Part shown: positions 21,717 to 28,279 of the stretch, one piece after another | Position numbering within the stretch: position 1 is the first letter of the stretch | Layout: every line of letters begins with the position of its first letter | DNA from: Paludibacteraceae bacterium | Lineage (GTDB): Bacteria; Bacteroidota; Bacteroidia; Bacteroidales; Paludibacteraceae | Direction of reading: 5' to 3' | DNA length: 32,470 nucleotides | NCBI GenBank assembly: GCA_024399545.1 | Contig: JAKSNS010000029.1 | Location: forward strand, 1-32,470 | The notes under the pieces: model-generated | The model's database searches: none | What the model saw: only the letters and a program-made list of their open reading frames with translations | What the model was told of the DNA's origin: nothing | Translations under genes and position numbers: made by a program

Positions 21717-23399
21717 ATGAAACACCTCTTTTTACCACTTTTCTGCCTGTTTTGTTGTTCCGTCTTTTCGCAGAACATCGTCGTTAATGGCATTGAGTAT
21801 AAGATTAATACAAAGGCTAAGACAGCGTCTGTGGTCTCTTGTCAAATCCCTGGCATTCATAGTTGGGAGATTGACTCGATGTCCCTTAACGTTGTGACTA
21901 TACCAAAATACGTCACATTTGCCAAAGTTCCCTATAAGGTGACTTCTATAGCCGACACTGCTTTTGCGCAATGTCCTGGGCTTGTGTCTATTAATTTTCC
22001 ATCCACCTTGCTTTATATTGGAAATTACGCTTTCCAAGGGTGTAGCCACATCAACGAGATTGTCATTCCGTCCAGTGTCAAGGCGTTAGGCGACGGCTGT
22101 TTCTCTGCTTGCGAAAACCTAAGTTCCGTCAGTTTGCCTGTTGGTCTGAAGTCTATACCCGCTAATGCCTTTTCCTACTGTACATTCTTGGATTCTGTTT
22201 TCATTCCTGCCTCTGTTACCGACATTGGCGACTTCGCCTTTGCTTCTTGCGTCTCTTTGGTTTACGTCGCTTTCCCTCCAAAACTCAACTACATAGGTGC
22301 TTCTGCCTTTGTCGAATGTGGCTTTGACTACCTCGAAATCCCTCCTACGGTCACAAAAATAGCCAGTTGTGCTTTTCTCAATTGTATCGAGCTTGATTCT
22401 ATAATCATGCCTTCGGCTCTTACATCCTTGGGTGACAGTGTTTTCTTTGGCTGTATGGGCCTTCAGAAAGTCTATGCCCGTGGTTGCCTAAATTATGCGA
22501 GTTCGCCTGATGGGCAGATGTTTTACGCTAAGAACACAGGTTCCCACAAGACGCTTCTCTTTTACAACAATAATGGCGAGTTGTGCATCCTCCCTGACTC
22601 TTTCAACATCGCTGCTGGCGTTTTCCGTAACAACACTTCGTTGAGGAAGGTCAAACTCCCTGGTTCCCTCAAATCCATAGGCGATTACGCTTTCGAGGGT
22701 TGCACCTCCTTGATTGACGTTTACATTCCTGCCAAAGTGCGGTATATTGGCAAGGGCGCTTTCATTGGCTGTAATTCGCTCAGGTCTTTCAATGTTTTCC
22801 ATGGCGATACCTATTTCACCTCTGACGACGGCAAGTCACTATTCCAGCGCAAGGACGACGGCATTGCGATGATTGCCTTCGTCGATAGTCTCCCCACTGT
22901 TTTCATACCCTCTTTCGTCACTGAGTTGGGTTATGGGTTGTTCTATTGCCATTATGAAATCACGAACATCTTCATCCCTCGTTCCGTCAAAAAGATAGGT
23001 GCCTTGGCTTTCTACCGCTGTTCACGTCTCAACGGCATTTCGCTTCCTGAGGGCATAACGGTTATTCCTGACCAGGTTTTCGACGGCTGTGAGTCCATTG
23101 GCCAGATTGTACTCCCTACCACCGTCACCTCATTGGGCAGCAGGGTTTTTTGCAACTGTAGCCACCTTGGTCTTTTGGTTCTTCCCGAAGGATTGCGCGA
23201 GGCTGGTTTCTCCCTTTTGGCTGGCTATCTCTCTGACCACCTGCAAGTCGTATCGCTCTCGCCAACTCCCGCCTCATTGCGGAGCAACTCTTTCATCGGC
23301 ACCAGGAATGTTGATTTGCATGTTCCTAAAGGTTCAGCCGACAAATACCGCGAGAGTGTCTCTTGGGGCAAATTCCGCAATATAATTGATGACTTATAA
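21717..23399 (+). CDS. BspA-like secreted leucine-rich repeat protein
   Basis: A 560-residue surface or periplasmic protein. A signal peptide (MKHLFLPLFCLFCCSVFSQ) is followed by a short N-terminal region and about a dozen LRR_5 repeats of the form IPSSVKALGDGCFSACENLSS, interrupted near residues 255-275 and 360-400 by non-repeat loops, ending in a typical cap (LHVPKGSADKYRES). BspA-type repeats in Bacteroidales mediate adhesion or ligand binding. The upstream ATG at 21696 overlaps the metG stop by 4 bp (ATGA) and adds seven residues; 21717 gives a normal signal peptide and is preferred. No C-terminal sorting domain is visible. Confidence 0.88.
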   Translation: MKHLFLPLFCLFCCSVFSQNIVVNGIEYKINTKAKTASVVSCQIPGIHSWEIDSMSLNVVTIPKYVTFAKVPYKVTSIADTAFAQCPGLVSINFPSTLLYIGNYAFQGCSHINEIVIPSSVKALGDGCFSACENLSSVSLPVGLKSIPANAFSYCTFLDSVFIPASVTDIGDFAFASCVSLVYVAFPPKLNYIGASAFVECGFDYLEIPPTVTKIASCAFLNCIELDSIIMPSALTSLGDSVFFGCMGLQKVYARGCLNYASSPDGQMFYAKNTGSHKTLLFYNNNGELCILPDSFNIAAGVFRNNTSLRKVKLPGSLKSIGDYAFEGCTSLIDVYIPAKVRYIGKGAFIGCNSLRSFNVFHGDTYFTSDDGKSLFQRKDDGIAMIAFVDSLPTVFIPSFVTELGYGLFYCHYEITNIFIPRSVKKIGALAFYRCSRLNGISLPEGITVIPDQVFDGCESIGQIVLPTTVTSLGSRVFCNCSHLGLLVLPEGLREAGFSLLAGYLSDHLQVVSLSPTPASLRSNSFIGTRNVDLHVPKGSADKYRESVSWGKFRNIIDDL

Positions 23400-23411
23400 A
23401 ATATATGGAAA

Positions 23412-24236
23412 ATGGAAACACAAGTCAAAACAAATCGTAAAAACGGCAGTTCCCAACACAAGGCCCGTCGTTCCTTGTGGATTGATTGGTTCTCAATCTC
23501 TCCCCAAATTGTCGTTATCACCACTTACTTTATTGGTGTTATAATGTTTCTTGTCACCTCCCTTCAGTTGGTGCTTACCATTTTTATTCCTGTTTCGAAG
23601 AACGTCAGTGCCATTTCGGTTTATATGCGAAACTTTTCCTCCATCGTCCAATTTGCGGCTTTGGGTTTTTTCCTTTTGCTATGGTGCAACTATGTTTACG
23701 AGATGGTAGATAAATACCGTCGTGCCTTGTTGTTCAAGGTAGTAACGATACTCACATGTCTCTTCGTTTTTGTCAAGGGGATTGTTTCGCTCATATTATT
23801 CTTTATCTATTTCGAGGGTAATTATTACGTCTTTATATATTATATCAGTGATTTCTTGGCTTGTTTGGCGGTAGGTTTGTTTATGGTTGTGTTCTTCGTG
23901 CGTGCTTTCCACGACAACCCAAAACATTCTTTAACCGAAATCAAATACCTGCTTGTTATCCCTGCGTTCTTATGCTTTCTCAAGGCTGCTACGACGACAT
24001 TATACACTTGGCTGAAGTTCTCTCCTAATGGTTATCCTTGGGTTTTCTTCCTTGCCGAATCTGTCGCTTGGTTTTTTATTGGTATCTATTTCATTTACTA
24101 TAGCAAGAGTCGCATTTTACTGAAACGCGAAAAGGAGTCATGGGTTAATGTAGTCAGGCAGGGAGTGGATTCTGAAATCGAAAATGCTTGCGATAATACT
24201 GCAAGGGAATACCGTCGTCCTCTTCCTCGCATATAA
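23412..24236 (+). CDS. Six-helix membrane protein of unknown function
   Basis: A 274-residue integral membrane protein. After a basic N-terminus (about 30 residues) there are six predicted helices spread over about 32-235, such as VVITTYFIGVIMFLVTSLQL and LVIPAFLCFLKAATTTLYTW, and then a charged cytoplasmic tail. I recognise no family motif. It begins 12 bp after the BspA-like gene and is followed by a strong terminator, so it is the last gene of the metG unit. Confidence 0.8.
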   Translation: METQVKTNRKNGSSQHKARRSLWIDWFSISPQIVVITTYFIGVIMFLVTSLQLVLTIFIPVSKNVSAISVYMRNFSSIVQFAALGFFLLLWCNYVYEMVDKYRRALLFKVVTILTCLFVFVKGIVSLILFFIYFEGNYYVFIYYISDFLACLAVGLFMVVFFVRAFHDNPKHSLTEIKYLLVIPAFLCFLKAATTTLYTWLKFSPNGYPWVFFLAESVAWFFIGIYFIYYSKSRILLKREKESWVNVVRQGVDSEIENACDNTAREYRRPLPRI

Positions 24237-24256
24237 ATTAGTTTTCATATCGGCTG

Positions 24257-24292
24257 AAAAAAGGTGTGCCATTAGTATGGCACACCTTTTTT
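24257..24292. terminator. Bidirectional rho-independent terminator
   Basis: Perfect 15-bp inverted repeat AAAAAAGGTGTGCCA / TGGCACACCTTTTTT (24257-24271, 24278-24292) with a 6-base loop. The A and T tails allow termination for the metG unit (+) and the convergent fimbrillin-like gene (-). Confidence 0.93.
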
Positions 24293-24316
24293 ATATAAGA
24301 CTTTTTAGTATTGAAT

Positions 24317-25918
24317 TTATTCAATTGCATCTTCTACGGCTGTCCAACCATTGGTAAGCAATTGGTTTATGCTTTCTGCTTGACCGCTTACGCAATGCAC
24401 TTTTTTGCCATCAGAAGGAGTCTGTGTTACACCAGCCATGTTCACAAAGTTTGTCATTGCACCTGTTCTATCAAATCCACTTGTAGCTTTCATTGTTATG
24501 TGATATACGTATTGACAATAATAGAACATAGTATTGTAACAGTTTTCTACTAACACAGCGGCAGGAAGAACTGGTGCTGTCCGTAAAGATGAGCAACCAT
24601 CGAACATCAGTTGATAACATCCCACTGCTAACGTTTCAGCAGGAAGTTTTGGTGCGTTAATTATACCGCTGTTCAGGAACATACTTTTATAACAGTTTTC
24701 CGATAAAGTTTCAGCAGGAAGTTCCAATTCCGAAGCATCAATCAACGTTTTAAATCCAGTAAATACTCCTTCAAATGCCCCAAATTGGCCATCAAAAGAT
24801 GGAATAGAATTTGACGGATTTATATTAAGAAGATACATTATGTTACCTTTAACTTTCAATTGTCCTGAACCTTCTGCTTTGATTGGGCAAATTCTTTTTC
24901 GTGAAGTTGTCGTCGATCTGAAATATACTTTATCACCTACTTTTTCCAAAGTAATTTCAGTATTGTCAGTGTATGGTTGCCAAGTGTTTTGCCCTTTAAC
25001 AATATATTCTATATTATTCACTATTCCCGTTATATTGTTATGGAATTTAACTTTTGAGTCATCTTGCAGTGCTTCAAAGCAGAAGAAATCTGTCTCCGTG
25101 GTTATATTGTAAACTTTGTTACGATTGCATGTTAATGTACTTCCTGCGGTCTTTTCGTGGATAAGCCTGTTGCCTTCATACAATTTTATGGTAAATGTAT
25201 ATGTTCCGGCAGGGATAGCAACAAATGCTGTGTCACCAATAGCGAAGTTTTGATTTCCACTTCCTGTTGTTGCTTTCTTGTATATTACAATGGAATCGCA
25301 ACCTGTCTCATCAATCTGAGCATAAGGAGCTGTAGTCTTATCCACAACTGTGAAATTACCGCAGATAGCTGTGTTTGCTTTAATCACGATACGAGAGCAA
25401 GCCATAGGGACGTTAATCTTCATTGCGGCGCAAAGGTTGTGGAAAGTCAACCAATGGTCAGTGCTGTATGCGTACATTGGCAGATGTGAGGCATTGCGAT
25501 CTGGGTCGATAGTAACTACAGCTGGAAGTTCGTAACTGTGATTATTATTATTGTATAATGACGCAGGATAATAAGCCTCGTATTCTTCACTTTGGAAAGG
25601 ACTTGCATCCTCATTCTCGAAGTAAGCTGCTTGGTTTTCACTTGAATTGTTAATGAAATCAGTACCGTTGACGTTGATTGCGTCACCTGGTTGCCACATT
25701 ACGTGTTTGCCATACAGATACGCCATTGTGGTTTTCCCGTTTGATACGGTTGGGGCATTCTGAGGGTTGGCGTTGTTGTCGATTTCACAATAGAAGGAGT
25801 TTGCAGGGATGTCAGAAGGATCCTTAGGTGCGACAGGCTCGTTGAACTTGTTCTCATCCTTGCAAGACGTGGCGAAAAGCATTGCCACTGTTGCAATTGC
25901 GAATAAAATCTTTTTCAT
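24317..25918 (-). CDS. Fimbrillin-like lipoprotein with C-terminal LPAETL repeats
   Basis: A 533-residue lipoprotein. From ATG 25918 the signal is KKILFAIATVAMLFATSC, with the lipid Cys at about 19. The N-terminal half resembles fimbrillin/Mfa-like proteins: FYCEIDNNANPQN...MAYLYGKHVMWQPGDAINVNG, AYYPASLY, then FHNLCAAMKINVP and GTYTFTIKLYEGNRLIHEKT near the domain end. The C-terminus (about 390-500) carries LPAETL...CYKSMF-type repeats, three in a row, common in Bacteroidales surface proteins. The frame open to 26005 is not needed. It follows a small gene 19 bp upstream and probably forms surface structures or an anchored adhesin. It could instead be a general Mfa-like surface protein without pilus assembly. 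Confidence 0.82.
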   Translation of the reverse strand: MKKILFAIATVAMLFATSCKDENKFNEPVAPKDPSDIPANSFYCEIDNNANPQNAPTVSNGKTTMAYLYGKHVMWQPGDAINVNGTDFINNSSENQAAYFENEDASPFQSEEYEAYYPASLYNNNNHSYELPAVVTIDPDRNASHLPMYAYSTDHWLTFHNLCAAMKINVPMACSRIVIKANTAICGNFTVVDKTTAPYAQIDETGCDSIVIYKKATTGSGNQNFAIGDTAFVAIPAGTYTFTIKLYEGNRLIHEKTAGSTLTCNRNKVYNITTETDFFCFEALQDDSKVKFHNNITGIVNNIEYIVKGQNTWQPYTDNTEITLEKVGDKVYFRSTTTSRKRICPIKAEGSGQLKVKGNIMYLLNINPSNSIPSFDGQFGAFEGVFTGFKTLIDASELELPAETLSENCYKSMFLNSGIINAPKLPAETLAVGCYQLMFDGCSSLRTAPVLPAAVLVENCYNTMFYYCQYVYHITMKATSGFDRTGAMTNFVNMAGVTQTPSDGKKVHCVSGQAESINQLLTNGWTAVEDAIE

Positions 25919-25937
25919 TTTCTTTTCTCCTTTTCTT

Positions 25938-26120
25938 TTAGATTGTGAAATTTTGTTCATCTTCATCATACGATGCTCCTGTGAAACCTGCACCTTGACC
26001 ATCATTAGGATCCTTTCCTCCGTCAGGATCCGTAGGGCTGAAACTTGCCACGAAGAATTTGGCGTTAGCCTGATTTAACTCAATCACCTCAAATTCGGGT
26101 GACGTATGGATTTTTTCCAT
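25938..26120 (-). CDS. Small protein preceding the fimbrillin-like gene
   Basis: A 60-residue protein opening MEKIHTSPEFEVIELNQANAKFFVASF, followed by a Gly/Asp/Pro-rich acidic tail. Very similar short frames (MEK.YT.PE.EVIEL...) often precede fimbrillin-like or surface lipoprotein genes in Prevotella and Bacteroides, to my knowledge without assigned function. There is no signal peptide. A promoter lies about 70 bp upstream, and the lipoprotein gene starts 19 bp downstream. It could be a leader peptide or a small processed product. Confidence 0.75.
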   Translation of the reverse strand: MEKIHTSPEFEVIELNQANAKFFVASFSPTDPDGGKDPNDGQGAGFTGASYDEDEQNFTI

Positions 26121-26188
26121 AGCTGTAAAAAAATTATTTATAAGTTATAACTATTTTGTGTTGTCTATTTGACATAAATTCACGGGTG

Positions 26189-26196
26189 CAAAATTA
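26189..26196 (-). promoter_or_regulatory. Promoter -7 box of the fimbrillin-like unit
   Basis: Minus-strand TAATTTTG (complement of 26189-26196) fits TAnnTTTG. No TTTG occurs 19-21 bp upstream, so the -33 box is weak, and a G11 tract lies 46 bp further upstream. Confidence 0.55.
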
Positions 26197-26241
26197 CAAA
26201 AAAAATCTGAGGTGGCACCTATTTTTTACACTTTTTTTAAT

Positions 26242-26252
26242 GGGGGGGGGGG
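26242..26252. repeat. Homopolymeric G11 tract
   Basis: Eleven consecutive G on the + strand, upstream of the -7 box of the fimbrillin-like unit. It is the longest mononucleotide run in the window and the kind of tract that changes length by slippage. Confidence 0.9.
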
Positions 26253-26402
26253 TAAAAACACAGATATACAAGGCATTACGCATATTATCGCACGTCATTT
26301 TACTCTTAAAAAGTGTATGACTGACTGTTTTTTACATTGTTTGATGCCAGTGGAACGTCAGATTTTTACCACACGGGTATGCAATGTATAATGTGTTGAC
26401 CG

Positions 26403-26441
26403 AAAAAAAGAGTCGCAACATTGTGTCGCGACTCTTTTTTT
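26403..26441. terminator. Terminator-like hairpin before the second AAA/PD-(D/E)XK gene
   Basis: Perfect 14-bp inverted repeat AAAAAAAGAGTCGC / GCGACTCTTTTTTT (26403-26416, 26428-26441), 11-base loop. It is bidirectional in form, yet no gene ends here on either strand. It sits between divergent promoters, 12 bp ahead of the -33 box of the next gene. Confidence 0.85.
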
Positions 26442-26452
26442 GCCTAAAACAT

Positions 26453-26483
26453 TTTGCGGTCTCGAAAAAATGTCGTAACTTTG
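26453..26483 (+). promoter_or_regulatory. Promoter of the second AAA/PD-(D/E)XK gene
   Basis: TTTG (26453-26456), 19 bp, TAACTTTG (26476-26483): full consensus, with the same spacing as the paralogue's promoter at 13660-13690. Confidence 0.87.
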
Positions 26484-26506
26484 CGGTCAGATTGGAAACT
26501 ACGGCT

Positions 26507-28096
26507 ATGGAGGAAATCTGGACAAGGAAATACCCCGTTGGCAACGACGATTTCGTCAGCCTGAGGAAAAAAGGGCAACTTTATGTAGATAAGACCGAAC
26601 TTATTTGGCAGATGATTAATCTGTCAGACTGGATATTCCTTAGCCGTCCGCGCAGGTTCGGCAAAACACTGTTGACCTCTACGCTTCAGGCGTATTTCGA
26701 GGGCAGGAGGGAACTCTTCGAGGGGCTTGCCATAACTGAGCATGAGAAGGAGTGGGTGAAATACCCGGTCTTCCATTTCAACCTGTCGGTGGTAAAGGAT
26801 TTGCCTCTCGAGCAAATACAGCCAAGGATTGCCCTGCAAATGGAAGAATATGAGAAAACCTATGGCAGGAACGAGAATGAGCAGACCCCGGGAGCGAGGC
26901 TTGAAGGGCTGATACAACGTGCCTACAGACAGACCGGCCTTGGCGTGGTGCTGATATTCGACGAATATGACGCACCTCTGCTGAACAAACTTGGAGACTC
27001 TGAACTGTTGGAAAAGACCCGTACCATAATGCAGGAGTTCTACACCCCTATCAAGGCATGTACGGCATACGAGCGTTTTACCTTCATAACTGGCATAACC
27101 AAGTTCTCGCAACTTAGCATATTCTCTACGCTGAACAACCTGAACAACATATCTATGCTGCCACAGTTCTCTGCGCTGACAGGCTTTACCGACGAGGAAC
27201 TCGACACGGTCTTCCGTCCAGACATCGAGCGTCTTGGCAAAACAATGAACGTCAATTACGATGATATGCGCGAGATGCTTCGCAAGCGTTACGACGGCTA
27301 TTATTTCACTGAGGCAAAAATCGGTGTATATAACCCGTTCAGTTTGCTTAAAGCATTCGCCAACCAGAAGATTGAGAACTATTGGTTCCAGAGCGGCACG
27401 CCATCGTTCATCTTCGAGGTGCTGAAACGCTACAACACCGACATCACCACCCTTGAGCGTCTTGAGGCATCCGCCGAAGGCTTTGACGTGCCGACCGAGG
27501 CAATGAACGATGCACTGCCATTACTCTATCAGAGTGGCTATTTGACAATAAAAGACTATGATCCTGAGTCGTATTTTTATACTCTCGATTTCCCTAACCA
27601 GGAGGTGCGCACAGGGTTTATTGGCAGCATGATGCCAACATACATAGGTATGCAGCAGTCGGATGTTCAGACTGGATTTGCATTCAAATTCTGGAAGGCT
27701 TTGCGCCAGAATGACATTGAGCTAGCCCTTCGCGAGCTTAAGGCATATATGGCAGGTCTGCCATACGTCGAGGGCTTTAAGAGGAAACTTGACGAGGTCA
27801 AGACCGCCGAGGGTTTCTACGAGTGGACCTTCTACATCATCTTCTCTATGCTCAACGTCTATGTCCGTACGCAGGTTAAGTGCATCAAGGGACGCATAGA
27901 CATCCTCATCAAGATGCCTGACACTATATATGTGATGGAACTCAAACTCCACGGCACTCCGCTCTCCGCACTGAAACAGATTGAGAGTGGCGGCTATGGT
28001 GTGCCATATACCACCGATGGTCGCAAGGTCGTCAAGGTGGGCATACGCTTTGACATGACAAAACTGGCAGTCAGGGACTGGAAGATTAAAATGTAA
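26507..28096 (+). CDS. AAA-ATPase_like / PD-(D/E)XK nuclease-like protein, second copy
   Basis: A 529-residue paralogue of the protein at 13712. RPRRFGKT Walker A, VVLIFDEYDAP Walker B and the C-terminal GRIDILIK...VMELKL D...ExK signature are all kept. Differences are scattered, not clustered, and the last 120 residues are the most alike. The start is the ATG at 26507 (MEEIWTRKYPVGNDD), which aligns with the paralogue; the longer frame from 26384 would run through the hairpin and promoter. It is a monocistronic unit with a hairpin before and after it. Expected to be a cytoplasmic ATP-dependent nuclease-like protein of unproven role. Confidence 0.9.
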   Translation: MEEIWTRKYPVGNDDFVSLRKKGQLYVDKTELIWQMINLSDWIFLSRPRRFGKTLLTSTLQAYFEGRRELFEGLAITEHEKEWVKYPVFHFNLSVVKDLPLEQIQPRIALQMEEYEKTYGRNENEQTPGARLEGLIQRAYRQTGLGVVLIFDEYDAPLLNKLGDSELLEKTRTIMQEFYTPIKACTAYERFTFITGITKFSQLSIFSTLNNLNNISMLPQFSALTGFTDEELDTVFRPDIERLGKTMNVNYDDMREMLRKRYDGYYFTEAKIGVYNPFSLLKAFANQKIENYWFQSGTPSFIFEVLKRYNTDITTLERLEASAEGFDVPTEAMNDALPLLYQSGYLTIKDYDPESYFYTLDFPNQEVRTGFIGSMMPTYIGMQQSDVQTGFAFKFWKALRQNDIELALRELKAYMAGLPYVEGFKRKLDEVKTAEGFYEWTFYIIFSMLNVYVRTQVKCIKGRIDILIKMPDTIYVMELKLHGTPLSALKQIESGGYGVPYTTDGRKVVKVGIRFDMTKLAVRDWKIKM

Positions 28097-28224
28097 TCAG
28101 GCAACATATACCCCCCCCTCAGGTTTTTAGGTGAAATTATTGAAATTATTGAAATCGGGATGATTTTATGGTACGGTTGGGCTTGCTCTTTTCTTGCTCT
28201 TTACTGTTGTGATGTGCATGTGTT

Positions 28225-28261
28225 AAAAAGGAGTCGCAACACTAAGTTGCGACTCCTTTTT
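28225..28261. terminator. Bidirectional terminator between convergent genes
   Basis: Perfect 16-bp inverted repeat AAAAAGGAGTCGCAAC / GTTGCGACTCCTTTTT (28225-28240, 28246-28261), 5-base loop. It serves the AAA gene (+) and the M16 peptidase gene (-). Its core GAGTCGCAAC also occurs in the hairpin at 26403-26441. Confidence 0.93.
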
Positions 28262-28279
28262 TATAATGCAGTGTAGTTA

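Noticed and set aside
26384-26506. N-terminal extension of the second AAA/PD-(D/E)XK protein
   Set aside because: It would translate the hairpin and promoter; the paralogue aligns from ATG 26507.
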